DNA of 64,000 nucleotides from Acetobacter okinawensis (GCF_002153655.1 NZ_JOPJ01000006.1:62001-126000); one strand, 5' to 3'; shown: positions 42,931-57,584, numbered from the stretch's first letter. Made by a program: numbers and translations. Notes: generated by a model from the letters alone, not told the origin.

Positions 42931-43365
42931 ATGGCCAAAAAAGTTGTTGGCTACATCAAGCTTCAGATTCCCGCTGGTAAAGCCAACCCTTCACCGCCGG
43001 TTGGTCCGGCTCTGGGTCAGCGCGGTCTGAATATCATGGAATTCTGCAAGGCCTTTAATGCCAAGACCCAGGGCCTTGAACCTGGCATGCCGATTCCTGT
43101 GGTGATCACGGCTTATGCAGACCGTACATTCAGCTTCATCACCAAAACCCCGCCGAACACCTACTTCCTGCTCAAGGCCGCCAAGATTTCCAAAGGCAGC
43201 CAGACAGTTGGTAAGGGCGCTTCCGTCGGTAAGGTGACCATGGATCAGCTGCGTGAAATTGCTGCCCAGAAGCAGCAGGACATGAACGCAAACGATATTG
43301 ATGGCGCCGTGCGTATGCTGGTCGGGTCTGCCCGTTCCATGGGTATTGACGTGGTGGAGGGCTAA
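42931..43365 (+). CDS. rplK: 50S ribosomal protein L11
   Basis: The 144-residue protein has the invariant [20 protein letters not shown] and the C-terminal rRNA-binding region ending [13 protein letters not shown]11 binds 23S rRNA at the GTPase-associated centre and is needed for RelA activation. It is the first gene of the rplKA-rplJL-rpoBC group. The gene normally upstream, nusG, is replaced here by an efflux operon. rplA starts four bases after its stop. Confidence 0.98.
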   Translation: MAKKVVGYIKLQIPAGKANPSPPVGPALGQRGLNIMEFCKAFNAKTQGLEPGMPIPVVITAYADRTFSFITKTPPNTYFLLKAAKISKGSQTVGKGASVGKVTMDQLREIAAQKQQDMNANDIDGAVRMLVGSARSMGIDVVEG

Positions 43366-43369
43366 GGTC

Positions 43370-44062
43370 ATGGCACAGAACAAGCGTCTTACGGCGGCTC
43401 GCGCCAAGGTGGTTGCAGGGCAGGCCTATGCTCTGGACGAAGCCATTTCCCTCGTCAAAGACAACGCAACCGCGAAGTTTGACGAAACGGTTGAAATTGC
43501 TCTGAACCTGGGCATCGACCCCCGTCATGCTGACCAGATGGTCCGTGGTTTTGTCTCCCTGCCCAACGGCACGGGCAAGACCCTGCGCGTTGGCGTGTTT
43601 GCACGTGGCCCCAAGGCTGAAGAAGCCAAGGCAGCCGGTGCAGATGTTGTTGGTGCGGAAGACCTGATGGAGCAGGTGCAGGCTGGCGAAATCGCTTTCG
43701 ACCGCTGCATTGCAACGCCCGACATGATGGCTCTGGTGGGTCGTCTGGGTAAGATCCTCGGCCCGCGTGGTCTGATGCCTAACCCCAAGCTGGGCACAGT
43801 AACCATGGACGTTAAGGGTGCCGTTCTGGCAGCCAAGTCCGGGCAGGTTGAATACCGTGCTGAAAAAACCGGCATTATCCATGCTGGCGTCGGCAAGGCA
43901 TCCTTTGGTGCGGACAAGCTGGCCGAAAACGTGCGTGCATTTGTTGATGCCGTGCAGAAGGCCCGCCCCGCAGGCGCTAAAGGGACTTACCTGAAGAAAG
44001 CTGCCCTGACCTCCACAATGGGGCCGGGTGTACAGCTGGACGTCTCTGCCTTCGCAGGCTGA
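43370..44062 (+). CDS. rplA: 50S ribosomal protein L1
   Basis: The 230-residue protein shows the L1 signature [21 protein letters not shown] and the usual C-terminal end. L1 forms the mobile stalk that handles E-site tRNA, and in many bacteria it represses its own operon. The start is the ATG directly after the rplK stop. An in-frame ATG 72 bases earlier inside rplK is not used. Confidence 0.98.
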   Translation: MAQNKRLTAARAKVVAGQAYALDEAISLVKDNATAKFDETVEIALNLGIDPRHADQMVRGFVSLPNGTGKTLRVGVFARGPKAEEAKAAGADVVGAEDLMEQVQAGEIAFDRCIATPDMMALVGRLGKILGPRGLMPNPKLGTVTMDVKGAVLAAKSGQVEYRAEKTGIIHAGVGKASFGADKLAENVRAFVDAVQKARPAGAKGTYLKKAALTSTMGPGVQLDVSAFAG

Positions 44063-44346
44063 GCAAGAATGTTGCTGGACTGGTCTTTATGGCTGGTCCG
44101 GTGCATAAGGGAGCGGTTTACCGCTTTCTATACCTGTCCGAGACCACACGCGGCTTTGGTCTTAATCGGCTCCTCCGGGGCTGGCGCGTGGTAAGACGGG
44201 GATGCTGGTTGCAGGCTGAGAGTTTTTCGGCAGTGCCAGATATTCCGTTTATCAAGGACAGGCGAGCGGGTTCTGTTTGTTGCAGAACCTAAAGGGCAAC
44301 CCGTTCTGTCAGGTTTATATCTGATGGAACAAGACGGAGACGGGAT
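44063..44346 (+). ncRNA. L10-type leader RNA before rplJ
   Basis: These 284 bases carry no credible gene but much secondary structure: AGCGGT/ACCGCT (44112-44125) and GGTTCTG/CAGAACC (44269-44289). A competing CGGGTT (44267-44272) with AACCCG (44298-44303) shares bases with the second hairpin. A 9-bp stem with two G-U pairs (44304-44312 with 44321-44329) ends shortly before the ribosome-binding site GGAGACGGGA. The position matches the L10 leader that binds the L10-L7/L12 complex for autoregulation. The assignment rests on position and folding, not on a covariance search. Confidence 0.6.
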
Positions 44347-44865
44347 TTGGACCGTACGGAAAAGAAGGCCCTTGTTGCCTCTCTGGCCGCCGTGTTCGCC
44401 GAAACGTCCATGGTTGTGGTGACCCGTAATAAAGGGTTAACCGTAGCTGATGTGACGGATCTGCGACGCAAGGTGCGGGCAGCGGGTGCAAACTACAAGG
44501 TTGCCAAAAACCGGCTGGCAACTCTCGCCCTGGATGGGACCCAGTTCAGCGGCATCGCGCCGCTGCTGACGGGGCCGACCGCGCTTGCGTGGGCGGACGA
44601 ACCTGTATCAGTGGCGAAGGTGATCGTTGAGTTCGCCAAAACCAATGACAAGCTTGAGCTGCTTGGCGGTTCTCTTGGTTCTCAGGTGCTTGATGCAGCT
44701 GGGATCAAGGCTCTGGCCGAGCTGCCGTCGCTCGACACGCTTCGCGCACAGCTCGTGGGTCTTATCTCCACGCCCGCTACGCGCATTGCCAGTGTTGTTC
44801 AGGCGCCGGCTGGCCAGCTTGCTCGTGTTTTTGGGGCCTATGCCAAAACGGGTGAAGCTGCCTGA
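44347..44865 (+). CDS. rplJ: 50S ribosomal protein L10
   Basis: The 172-residue protein starts at a TTG followed by DRTEKKALV, the usual beginning of alphaproteobacterial L10, with GGAGACGGGA upstream. It has the RNA-binding KVAKNRLATLAL region and a C-terminal helix that anchors L7/L12 dimers. The TTG start may keep translation low and fits the regulated leader. Confidence 0.95.
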   Translation: MDRTEKKALVASLAAVFAETSMVVVTRNKGLTVADVTDLRRKVRAAGANYKVAKNRLATLALDGTQFSGIAPLLTGPTALAWADEPVSVAKVIVEFAKTNDKLELLGGSLGSQVLDAAGIKALAELPSLDTLRAQLVGLISTPATRIASVVQAPAGQLARVFGAYAKTGEAA

Positions 44866-44904
44866 CCACGCATTCCTATATTGGGGATGTGTACAAGAAA
44901 TACG

Positions 44905-44932
44905 CGCGGCCTCTGTGTAGAGGTTGCGTTTT
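44905..44932 (+). terminator. Attenuator-like hairpin between rplJ and rplL
   Basis: CGCGGCCTCT (44905-44914) pairs with AGAGGTTGCG (44919-44928), 10 bp with two G-U pairs and a GTGT loop, followed at once by TTTT. It could terminate weakly or protect mRNA ends. Confidence 0.4.
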
Positions 44933-44964
44933 GCTAACCAGTGTTTATATTAGGAAGTCTGACT

Positions 44965-45339
44965 ATGGCTGATCTTGCTAAGCTTGTTGACGAACTGTCC
45001 GCTCTGACCGTTCTTGAAGCTGCTGAACTTTCCAAGCTGCTCGAAGAAAAATGGGGCGTTTCCGCTGCTGCTCCTGTTGCAGTTGCTGCTGCTGCTCCGG
45101 GTGCTGCTGCTCCGGCTGCTGAAGAGCAGACCGAATTCACGGTTATTCTGGCCGCCGCTGGCGAAAAGAAGATCAACGTGATTAAGGAAATCCGTGGCAT
45201 CACGGGTCTGGGCCTGAAAGAAGCTAAGGACCTGGTTGAAGGCGCTCCCAAGCCCGTCAAGGAAGGCGTCAGCAAGGACGAAGCTGCTAAAATCAAGAAG
45301 CTTCTTGAAGACAACGGCGCGACCGTCGAAGTTAAGTAA
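44965..45339 (+). CDS. rplL: 50S ribosomal protein L7/L12
   Basis: The 124-residue protein has the N-terminal dimerisation helix, an Ala/Pro-rich hinge at about 33-55 and the C-terminal domain with [14 protein letters not shown] that contacts translation factors. TAGGAAG lies eight bases before the ATG. L7/L12 is present in several copies per ribosome. Confidence 0.98.
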   Translation: MADLAKLVDELSALTVLEAAELSKLLEEKWGVSAAAPVAVAAAAPGAAAPAAEEQTEFTVILAAAGEKKINVIKEIRGITGLGLKEAKDLVEGAPKPVKEGVSKDEAAKIKKLLEDNGATVEVK

Positions 45340-45486
45340 GATTGCCTTGACCCTCTCCGTTAAGGTTAGGGTGAAGGGAATTGAGGTTCTCGGGTGGGGG
45401 TGTATGCCTCCGCCCGTTTGCCTGTTTCAGGTTGATCTGGGGCAGGTGGCCGGGTAAATCCGGTCTGGGTTTTGGCCGAAAGTAGG

Positions 45487-45530
45487 TCGGACCATCAGGC
45501 TCGCGGCAGACCACGAGCCTGATGGTCCGA
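45487..45530 (+). promoter_or_regulatory. Perfect 17-bp hairpin in the rplL-rpoB spacer
   Basis: Bases 45487-45503 (TCGGACCATCAGGCTCG) are the exact complement of 45514-45530, with a ten-base loop. No U-tract follows, and rpoB starts 24 bases later, so a simple terminator is unlikely. In E. coli the equivalent spacer has an attenuator and an RNase III cleavage hairpin. This is the natural candidate for the same role here. Confidence 0.75.
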
Positions 45531-45554
45531 GATAAGGGCGGGGCAGGAGCGACG

Positions 45555-49727
<4,173 letters not shown>

Positions 49728-49771
49728 CGGTGACTTTCCCCGCCACAATCCGTACTTATTTCAAGAAGGAG

Positions 49772-49791
49772 GCTGGAGCTATTGCTCCAGC
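49772..49791 (+). repeat. Hairpin at the rpoB-rpoC junction next to a strong Shine-Dalgarno
   Basis: GCTGGAGC, TATT and GCTCCAGC form a perfect 8-bp stem with a four-base loop. It touches a perfect AAGGAGG (49766-49772) and includes an in-frame TTG (49782) in its loop, so it may modulate where rpoC translation starts. Confidence 0.55.
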
Positions 49792-49820
49792 GCTCCATTT
49801 CCCTTTGGGGGCTTCTGCAC

Positions 49821-52800
49821 ATGAATGAACTCATGAAAATTCTTGGCCAGACTGGCCAGGCAATGACCTTTGACCAGATCAAGATCCAGCTCGCATCTCC
49901 CGAGCAGATCCGGTCCTGGTCTTTCGGTGAAATCAAGAAGCCCGAGACCATTAACTACCGTACGTTCAAGCCTGAACGTGATGGCCTGTTCTGCGCTCGG
50001 ATCTTTGGCCCGATCAAGGATTACGAATGCCTGTGCGGCAAATACAAGCGGATGAAGTTCCGCGGTATTATCTGCGAAAAGTGCGGCGTTGAAGTTACGC
50101 TGGCCAAAGTCCGGCGTGAGCGCATGGGCCACATCCAGCTTGCAAGCCCTGTTGCGCACATCTGGTTCCTGAAGTCCCTGCCTAGCCGCATCGGCCTTAT
50201 GGTCGATTTGACGCTCAAGGACCTTGAAAAAGTTCTGTATTTTGAGAACTATCTGGTTCTCGAGCCCGGCACGTCGCCCCTCAAGCAGTATTCTCTCCTG
50301 AGCGAAGAACAGTATCTCGACGCCATGGACGATTATGGCGAGGAAGGGATTGAAGTCGGCATCGGCGCAGAAGCGATCAAGAAGGTTCTTGAACGCATTG
50401 AGTGCGATGCTGAAAAAGTTGAACTGCGTCAGGCTCTCAAGGAAACCACGTCCGAGGCCAAACGCAAGAAGCTTGTCAAGCGTCTGAAACTGGTTGAAGC
50501 GTTCTCCGAAAGTGGTGCACGCCCGGAATGGATGATTCTGGATCTGGTACCGGTTATTCCGCCGGAACTGCGCCCGCTTGTGCCGCTTGATGGTGGTCGT
50601 TTTGCTACATCCGACCTGAACGACCTGTATCGTCGCGTTATCAACCGTAACAACCGTCTCAAGCGGCTGATGGAACTGCGCGCACCCGATATTATCGTGC
50701 GTAACGAAAAGCGCATGTTGCAGGAAGCTGTTGACGCTCTGTTTGATAACGGCCGTCGTGGTCGCGCCATCACGGGTGCTAACAAACGTCCGCTCAAATC
50801 TCTGTCCGACATGCTTAAGGGCAAGCAGGGGCGCTTCCGTCAGAACCTGCTGGGTAAGCGCGTTGACTATTCCGGTCGTTCGGTCATCGTGGTGGGGCCT
50901 GAACTCAAGCTCCATCAGTGCGGCCTGCCGAAGAAAATGGCGCTTGAACTCTTCAAGCCCTTTATCTACGCAAAACTGGAAAAATACGGGCACGCCACCA
51001 CCATCAAAGCTGCAAAGCGTATGGTGGAAAAGGAGCGTCCGGAAGTATGGGATATTCTCGAAGAAGTTATTCGTGAACACCCCGTGCTGCTGAACCGTGC
51101 ACCAACACTGCACCGCCTTGGCATTCAGGCGTTTGAACCTGTGCTGGTGGAAGGCAAGGCCATTCAGCTGCACCCGCTGGTCTGCACAGCTTTTAACGCT
51201 GACTTTGACGGCGACCAGATGGCCGTGCACGTGCCGCTCAGCTTGGAAGCCCAGCTTGAAGCCCGCGTGCTGATGATGTCCACCAACAACATCCTCAGCC
51301 CTGCAAACGGCAAACCGATTATTGTGCCTTCTCAGGATATTGTTCTGGGGCTTTATTACCTGAGCCTTGAAACGCCTGAGTTCAAAGTCACCCCCGATCG
51401 TAACGAATATGACGCCACGACGGGTGAATTGGTCAAAGCTGGTGCTACGTCTTTCTCTTCCATCGGGGAAGTTGAATACGCGCTGAACGCCGGCGCTCTT
51501 AAACTGCACGACAAAATCCGTGCACGTTTTGAGAAGGTCGGTGCTGATGGCAAACGTGTGTACGAAACAGCAGTGACCACGCCGGGACGCGTTCTGATTG
51601 CTCAGATTCTGCCCCAGCATGAAACTGTTCCGTTCTCTCTGATCAACCGCCAGTTGACCAAAAAAGCAGTGTCTGACGTGATCGACACCGTGTACCGTCA
51701 CTGTGGGCAGAAAGAAGCTGTCATTTTCTGTGACCGTCTGATGGCTCTTGGGTTCCGTCATGCGGCCAAGGCTGGCATTTCCTTCGGTAAGGATGACATG
51801 ATCATCCCGGCAGAAAAGAAGGAACTGGTTGATCGTACGGCAACCGAGGTCAAAGAATTTGAACAGCAGTATCAGGACGGTCTGATTACGGCTGGCGAAC
51901 GCTACAACAAGGTGGTTGACGCATGGTCGCGTTGCACGGATGAAGTGCAGGCTGCCATGACCAAGGAAATCTCCCGTCAGGAAGTGGGTAAACCCATTAA
52001 CTCTGTCTGGATGATGAGCCACTCCGGGGCTCGTGGGTCGCCGGCACAGATGAAGCAGCTTGCCGGGATGCGTGGTCTTATGGCCAAGCCATCGGGCGAG
52101 ATTATTGAACAGCCGATTATTGCCAACTTTAAGGAAGGGCTTTCGGTCCTTGACTACTTTACGTCCACCCATGGTGCACGTAAGGGGCTGGCGGATACGG
52201 CACTCAAAACTGCAAACTCCGGTTATCTGACCCGTCGTCTGGTGGACGTGGCGCAGGACAGCATCATTATCGAAGAAGATTGCGGTAGTGAACGTGGGCT
52301 GACGGTGCGCGCAGTCATGGATGGGGGCGAAGTTGTAGCGTCTCTGTCCGAGCGTATTCTTGGCCGTTCACTGGCGTCCGATGTGGTTGACCCCACTACG
52401 GGTGCTGTGATCGCTGAGCGGAACCGCCTTGTGGATGAAGCCGATGCTGAGCGCATTGAAGCGTCCGGTGTTGAAGTTGTTCACATTCGCTCCGTGCTCA
52501 CCTGTGATAGTCGCGTCGGTGTTTGCGGCCGTTGCTATGGGCGTGATCTGGCGCGCGGCACACCAGTTAACATTGGTGAAGCGGTTGGTGTTATTGCAGC
52601 TCAGTCCATTGGTGAGCCTGGCACCCAGCTGACCATGCGTACCTTCCATATCGGTGGTGCGGCACAGCGTGGTGCAGAACAGTCCATGATCGAAGCGTCG
52701 CGTGATGGCAAAGTTGTCATCCGCAATCGCAACGTGGTGCAGAACAGCCAGAACGTGCCAATTGTCATGGCCCGTAACTGCGAAATTCTGTTGACGGATG

Positions 52801-53996
52801 AAAAAGGTGCGGAAAAGTTCCGCTACCGTGTCCCTTATGGTGCGCGTCTGCTTACCACGGAAGGGGCATCGGTATCACGTGGTCAGAAGCTGGCCGAGTG
52901 GGACCCCTACACCCTGCCGATCATTACCGAAAAAGCCGGTAAGGTCGAATATCTGGACCTCATTGACTCCATCACGCTTGTCGAGCGTATGGACGAAGTG
53001 ACCGGCCTGACATCCAAAGTTGTGGTTGACTACAAGCAGGCAGGTAAGGGCGTTGATCTGCGTCCGCGGTTGCAGCTTAAGGATGCCAACGGCGAGGTGA
53101 TCAAGCTGGATAACGGGGCTGAAGCGCGTTACTTCCTGTCGCCTGAAACGCTGCTGTCCATTGAAAATGGTGCAGAAGTGAACGCAGGTGACGTGTTGGC
53201 CCGCCTGCCGCGTGAAGGCTCCAAGACGCGTGACATTACCGGTGGTCTGCCACGCGTTGCGGAACTGTTTGAGGCGCGCCGTCCTAAAGACCACGCTATT
53301 ATCGCGGAAATGGAAGGGCGCGTTGAATTCGGCAAGGACTACAAGTCCAAACGTCGGATTGTCGTTAAAAACGATGAGTCCGGCCATGAGCAGGAATATC
53401 TGATTCCCAAAGGCAAGCACATTTCCGTTCAGGAAGGTGACTTTGTGGAAAAAGGTGATCCGCTGGTCGATGGTCCCCGCGTTCCGCACGACATTCTGAA
53501 GGTCATGGGGGTTGAGGCTCTCTCTGACTACCTGATCAACGAAATTCAGGATGTCTATCGTCTGCAGGGCGTGAAGATCAATGATAAGCACATTGAGGTG
53601 ATCGTTCGTCAGATGCTCCAGAAAGTCGAAATTCTGGAGCCGGGTGATACGACCTACCTGATTGGCGAGACGGTTGACCGGCTTGAGTTCGATGTTGAGA
53701 ACACAAAGTGCCTCAATGCGAATGAACGGCCTGCGCTGGCCATGCCCGTGTTGCAGGGGATTACCAAGGCCTCTCTGCAGACTCAGTCGTTCATCTCTGC
53801 TGCGTCCTTCCAGGAAACCACGCGCGTTCTGACCGAGGCGGCAACAGCCGGTAAGGTCGACAAGCTTATGGGCCTGAAGGAAAACGTGATTGTAGGGCGT
53901 TTGATCCCCGCAGGAACGGGCAGTGTTATGAAGCGTCTGCGCGCTATTGCTGCAGAGCAGGACAAGCAGCGGGTAAGCCGTACGGCTGCGGAATAA
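49821..53996 (+). CDS. rpoC: DNA-directed RNA polymerase beta prime subunit
   Basis: The 1391-residue form starts [10 protein letters not shown]. It contains the zinc finger [20 protein letters not shown], the catalytic [12 protein letters not shown] with three Mg-binding Asp, the trigger-loop side [18 protein letters not shown] and the second zinc site [13 protein letters not shown]. An in-frame TTG at 49782 has a perfect AAGGAGG nine bases upstream and would add 13 residues; the ATG at 49821 has only a G-run before it. Conservation favours the ATG, the ribosome-binding site favours the TTG. A good terminator follows the gene. Confidence 0.97.
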   Translation: MNELMKILGQTGQAMTFDQIKIQLASPEQIRSWSFGEIKKPETINYRTFKPERDGLFCARIFGPIKDYECLCGKYKRMKFRGIICEKCGVEVTLAKVRRERMGHIQLASPVAHIWFLKSLPSRIGLMVDLTLKDLEKVLYFENYLVLEPGTSPLKQYSLLSEEQYLDAMDDYGEEGIEVGIGAEAIKKVLERIECDAEKVELRQALKETTSEAKRKKLVKRLKLVEAFSESGARPEWMILDLVPVIPPELRPLVPLDGGRFATSDLNDLYRRVINRNNRLKRLMELRAPDIIVRNEKRMLQEAVDALFDNGRRGRAITGANKRPLKSLSDMLKGKQGRFRQNLLGKRVDYSGRSVIVVGPELKLHQCGLPKKMALELFKPFIYAKLEKYGHATTIKAAKRMVEKERPEVWDILEEVIREHPVLLNRAPTLHRLGIQAFEPVLVEGKAIQLHPLVCTAFNADFDGDQMAVHVPLSLEAQLEARVLMMSTNNILSPANGKPIIVPSQDIVLGLYYLSLETPEFKVTPDRNEYDATTGELVKAGATSFSSIGEVEYALNAGALKLHDKIRARFEKVGADGKRVYETAVTTPGRVLIAQILPQHETVPFSLINRQLTKKAVSDVIDTVYRHCGQKEAVIFCDRLMALGFRHAAKAGISFGKDDMIIPAEKKELVDRTATEVKEFEQQYQDGLITAGERYNKVVDAWSRCTDEVQAAMTKEISRQEVGKPINSVWMMSHSGARGSPAQMKQLAGMRGLMAKPSGEIIEQPIIANFKEGLSVLDYFTSTHGARKGLADTALKTANSGYLTRRLVDVAQDSIIIEEDCGSERGLTVRAVMDGGEVVASLSERILGRSLASDVVDPTTGAVIAERNRLVDEADAERIEASGVEVVHIRSVLTCDSRVGVCGRCYGRDLARGTPVNIGEAVGVIAAQSIGEPGTQLTMRTFHIGGAAQRGAEQSMIEASRDGKVVIRNRNVVQNSQNVPIVMARNCEILLTDEKGAEKFRYRVPYGARLLTTEGASVSRGQKLAEWDPYTLPIITEKAGKVEYLDLIDSITLVERMDEVTGLTSKVVVDYKQAGKGVDLRPRLQLKDANGEVIKLDNGAEARYFLSPETLLSIENGAEVNAGDVLARLPREGSKTRDITGGLPRVAELFEARRPKDHAIIAEMEGRVEFGKDYKSKRRIVVKNDESGHEQEYLIPKGKHISVQEGDFVEKGDPLVDGPRVPHDILKVMGVEALSDYLINEIQDVYRLQGVKINDKHIEVIVRQMLQKVEILEPGDTTYLIGETVDRLEFDVENTKCLNANERPALAMPVLQGITKASLQTQSFISAASFQETTRVLTEAATAGKVDKLMGLKENVIVGRLIPAGTGSVMKRLRAIAAEQDKQRVSRTAAE

Positions 53997-54016
53997 ACTC
54001 TACTACCAAACAAAAG

Positions 54017-54050
54017 AAAAGGCCGGGGCAAATGCTCCGGCCTTTTTTGT
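54017..54050 (+). terminator. Rho-independent terminator after rpoC
   Basis: GGCCGGGG, a CAAATG-type loop and CTCCGGCC followed by TTTTTTGT make a strong stem and U-tract about 20 bases after the rpoC stop. Confidence 0.9.
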
Positions 54051-54089
54051 ATGTTTATCAGGAGCAGAGTAGAGAATCGCGGGGTAAAG

Positions 54090-54119
54090 CTTGACTTCTG
54101 CCGGGGGGGGCTGTAGTTA
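54090..54119 (+). promoter_or_regulatory. Possible promoter of the rpsL-rpsG-tuf operon
   Basis: CTTGAC at 54090-54095 matches the alphaproteobacterial -35 box, and a weak -10-like TGTAGT/TAGTTA lies at 54112-54119. The stretch after the rpoC terminator must hold a promoter for rpsL. The -10 overlaps a GGGCTG/CAGCCC hairpin. Confidence 0.35.
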
Positions 54120-54332
54120 GCAGCCCTCAGCTTTGCTTATCTTTGTGGATGAGTAAGGCACTCAGGTTCTCTGTATGAGTTTTAGCATGCGGTTGGCTTC
54201 CGGGGGGAAGCGGAACCGGATGCCAATATAGCCCCATTCGGGTTGTTACCTGATGGGATCTTTTTAATGAAAGTCGGCAGCCACAGAAAACGCGGCTTGC
54301 CGACCGAACTGTGTAAGGATCGGGAAAGGCGC
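54120..54332 (+). promoter_or_regulatory. Leader region of the str operon
   Basis: About 210 bases precede rpsL. They contain a perfect GCTTCC/GGAAGC hairpin with a GGGG loop near 54208 and no credible gene. An in-frame extension of rpsL through this region exists, but its residues do not belong to S12. Confidence 0.35.
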
Positions 54333-54704
54333 ATGCCGACCATCAACCAGCTCATTGCCAAGGGGCGTAAGCCTGCAGTTAAGCGGAACAAAGTGCCCGC
54401 TCTGCAGGGATGCCCCCAGAAGCGCGGCGTTTGCACCCGCGTTTATACGACGACACCAAAAAAGCCTAACTCCGCACTGCGTAAAGTTGCCAAGGTGCGT
54501 CTGACGAATGGCTATGAGGTGGTTAGCTATATTCCTGGTGAAGGTCACAACCTTCAGGAGCATAGTGTTGTGCTTATCCGCGGCGGTCGAGTCAAAGATT
54601 TGCCGGGTGTTCGTTACCACATCCTTCGCGGTGTTCTCGATACGCAGGGTATCGCCAAGCGGCGTCAGCGTCGTTCGCTGTATGGCGCCAAGCGTCCGAA
54701 ATAA
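54333..54704 (+). CDS. rpsL: 30S ribosomal protein S12
   Basis: The 123-residue protein begins [13 protein letters not shown] and has the loop [14 protein letters not shown] and [13 protein letters not shown]. Lys43 and Lys88, the common streptomycin-resistance positions, are both wild type. S12 controls decoding accuracy at the A site. The length is standard. rpsG follows after 14 bases. Confidence 0.98.
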   Translation: MPTINQLIAKGRKPAVKRNKVPALQGCPQKRGVCTRVYTTTPKKPNSALRKVAKVRLTNGYEVVSYIPGEGHNLQEHSVVLIRGGRVKDLPGVRYHILRGVLDTQGIAKRRQRRSLYGAKRPK

Positions 54705-54715
54705 GAGGAAGTTAA

Positions 54716-55195
<480 letters not shown>

Positions 55196-55285
55196 TCCGT
55201 GAAAGTTCCGCTTTCCCTCTTGTCGAGGGATTGGGGCGCTTATAACAACTGCATCCCGGACATTTTTTGGGGCATGGAGTAAACA

Positions 55286-56476
55286 ATGGCTAAGGCTAAA
55301 TTTGAGCGGAATAAACCGCACTGCAACATCGGCACCATTGGTCACGTTGACCATGGTAAGACGTCTCTGACGGCTGCCATCACAAAGACGCTGGCAAAGA
55401 CCGGCGGCGCTGTGTTCAAGGCATACGACATGATTGACGCAGCCCCTGAAGAACGCGCTCGCGGCATCACCATTTCCACCGCTCACGTGGAATATGAAAC
55501 CGCAAACCGTCACTACGCGCACGTCGACTGCCCCGGACACGCTGACTATGTGAAGAACATGATCACCGGTGCAGCGCAGATGGATGGTGCCATCCTCGTG
55601 GTGTCCGCTGCTGACGGCCCGATGCCGCAGACCCGTGAACACATCCTTCTTGCTCGTCAGGTTGGTGTGCCGGCTCTGGTTGTCTTCCTGAACAAGGTTG
55701 ACCAGGTTGACGATCCGGAACTGCTTGAACTGGTTGAAATGGAAGTTCGTGAACTTCTGTCTTCTTACCAGTTCCCCGGTGACGATATTCCTGTAATCAA
55801 GGGCTCCGCTCTGGTTACTCTGGAAGATGGTGATCCGGAAGTTGGTGAAAACCGCGTACGCGATCTGATGGACGCAGTTGATGCGTACATCCCGCAGCCT
55901 GAACGTCCGGTTGACCGTCCGTTCCTGATGCCGATCGAAGACGTGTTCTCCATCTCTGGTCGCGGCACTGTTGTGACCGGTCGTGTGGAACGTGGTGTTG
56001 TCAACGTGGGTGACGAAGTTGAAATCGTCGGCCTGAAAGACACCATCAAGACCACCGTTACGGGTGTTGAAATGTTCCGCAAGCTGCTTGATCGCGGCGA
56101 AGCAGGCGACAACATCGGTGCGCTGGTGCGTGGCACGAAGCGTGAAGACGTTGAGCGTGGTCAGGTTCTGGCCAAGCCCGGCTCCATCACGCCGCATAAG
56201 AAGTTCAAGGCAGAAGCCTACATCCTGACGAAGGAAGAAGGTGGCCGTCATACGCCGTTCTTCACCAACTATCGTCCGCAGTTCTACTTCCGTACGACTG
56301 ACGTGACGGGTGTTGTGCACCTGCCCGAAGGCACGGAAATGGTTATGCCTGGCGACAACTGCGCTATGGAAGTCGAGCTGATTGCTCCGATCGCCATGGA
56401 CGAAGGTCTCCGCTTCGCTATCCGTGAAGGTGGCCGCACTGTTGGTGCAGGCGTTGTTGCTTCCATTATCGAGTAA
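55286..56476 (+). CDS. tuf: Elongation factor Tu
   Basis: The 396-residue protein has all GTPase motifs: [18 protein letters not shown] and NKVDQVDD. Domains 2 and 3 carry [12 protein letters not shown] and [26 protein letters not shown]-Tu delivers aminoacyl-tRNA to the ribosome. It stands between rpsG and the S10 operon. The preceding 90 bases have a CCCTC/GAGGG hairpin and possibly a promoter of its own. Confidence 0.98.
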   Translation: MAKAKFERNKPHCNIGTIGHVDHGKTSLTAAITKTLAKTGGAVFKAYDMIDAAPEERARGITISTAHVEYETANRHYAHVDCPGHADYVKNMITGAAQMDGAILVVSAADGPMPQTREHILLARQVGVPALVVFLNKVDQVDDPELLELVEMEVRELLSSYQFPGDDIPVIKGSALVTLEDGDPEVGENRVRDLMDAVDAYIPQPERPVDRPFLMPIEDVFSISGRGTVVTGRVERGVVNVGDEVEIVGLKDTIKTTVTGVEMFRKLLDRGEAGDNIGALVRGTKREDVERGQVLAKPGSITPHKKFKAEAYILTKEEGGRHTPFFTNYRPQFYFRTTDVTGVVHLPEGTEMVMPGDNCAMEVELIAPIAMDEGLRFAIREGGRTVGAGVVASIIE

Positions 56477-56500
56477 TCGATAAGGGATTAGAGACTGAGT

Positions 56501-56534
56501 GGCCCCGGCCGATTATTCGGCTGGGGTCTTACTT
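56501..56534 (+). terminator. Hairpin with short U-run between tuf and rpsJ
   Basis: GGCCCCGGCCGA (56501-56512) pairs with TCGGCTGGGGTC (56517-56528) with two G-U pairs and a TTAT loop, then TTACTT. It may end part of the tuf transcript or belong to the S10 leader. Confidence 0.45.
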
Positions 56535-56581
56535 GGCGGCCGGGATAACCCGGACAAGTAAAGTGTTGGACTAAGAAACAG

Positions 56582-56890
56582 ATGGACAACCAGAACATCC
56601 GCATTCGCCTGAAAGCGTACGATCATCGGGTGCTTGATAACAGCACGAAAGAGATCGTGAATACGGCGAAGCGTACGGGTGCGCGGGTTCGGGGTCCTAT
56701 CCCGCTGCCGACGCATATCGAACGGTTTACGGTTAACCGTTCTCCTCACGTTGACAAGAAGAGCCGCGAGCAGTTCGAAATTCGGACTCATCGTCGTTTG
56801 CTCGATATTGTTGAGCCCACTCCGCAGACCGTGGACGCTCTCATGAAGCTCGACCTCGCCGCTGGCGTGGATGTCGAGATCAAACTTTAA
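56582..56890 (+). CDS. rpsJ: 30S ribosomal protein S10
   Basis: The 102-residue protein has [14 protein letters not shown] and [13 protein letters not shown], fully typical of S10/NusE, which also works in transcription antitermination with NusB. It is the first gene of the S10 operon, and rplC starts ten bases after its stop. Confidence 0.98.
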   Translation: MDNQNIRIRLKAYDHRVLDNSTKEIVNTAKRTGARVRGPIPLPTHIERFTVNRSPHVDKKSREQFEIRTHRRLLDIVEPTPQTVDALMKLDLAAGVDVEIKL

Positions 56891-56900
56891 GGTCCAGACG

Positions 56901-57584
56901 ATGCGCACCGGATTGATCGCAAAAAAGTTGGGCATGTCCCGACTGTTCAAGGAAGACGGCACACATGTGCCTGTCACCGTCCTGCATGTTGATGAACTGC
57001 AGGTGGTAGACGTTCGTACTCAGGAGCGTGATGGCTATGTAGCTGTCCAGCTGGGTATGGGCAACGCCAAGGTGAAAAACGTAACAAAACCCAACCGTGG
57101 CCATTTTGCCCGCGTGAAGGTCGAACCCAAGAAAACAGTGCGTGAATTCCGTGTGGCTGATGATGCCACGCTGGAAGTTGGTGCTGCTCTTTCTGCTTCC
57201 CATTTCGTTGTTGGCCAGAAGGTTGACGTGACGGGGACAAGCAAGGGTAAGGGGTTTGCTGGCGCCATGAAGCGCTGGAATTTTGCTGGTCTTGAAGCCT
57301 CGCATGGTGTGTCCATTTCGCACCGTTCGCATGGTTCGACCGGTAACCGCCAGGACCCTGGCAAAACCTTCAAGAACAAAAAAATGGCTGGTCATCTGGG
57401 CGATGAACGCGTGACCACCTTGAATCTGGAAATCGCAGCGGTCGATCCGGAAAAGAATCTGATCATGATTCGTGGCTCCGTTCCGGGAGCAAAGAATGGT
57501 GTCGTTCTCATTCGTGATGCGATCAAGAAAGCCCGCCACAGCGATGCGCCTTATCCGGCAGCACTTGTGAAGGCGGAGGCCTGA
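56901..57584 (+). CDS. rplC: 50S ribosomal protein L3
   Basis: The 227-residue protein opens [16 protein letters not shown] and contains the long loop with [21 protein letters not shown] that reaches the peptidyl transferase centre. The start is the ATG that follows the rpsJ stop; an earlier in-frame start overlaps rpsJ. rplD starts four bases after the stop. Confidence 0.97.
   Translation: MRTGLIAKKLGMSRLFKEDGTHVPVTVLHVDELQVVDVRTQERDGYVAVQLGMGNAKVKNVTKPNRGHFARVKVEPKKTVREFRVADDATLEVGAALSASHFVVGQKVDVTGTSKGKGFAGAMKRWNFAGLEASHGVSISHRSHGSTGNRQDPGKTFKNKKMAGHLGDERVTTLNLEIAAVDPEKNLIMIRGSVPGAKNGVVLIRDAIKKARHSDAPYPAALVKAEA

Noticed and set aside
41265-42938. 557-codon minus-strand frame opposite the outer membrane factor
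   Set aside because: Antisense to a certain gene and rich in Arg, His and Cys; no start signal.
44089-44292. 67-codon frame in the rplA-rplJ gap
   Set aside because: Lies wholly in the structured L10 leader, has no ribosome-binding site and no protein-like sequence.
49779-52172. 797-codon open frame on the minus strand inside rpoC
   Set aside because: It is antisense to the conserved rpoC catalytic region; a shadow of biased codons.
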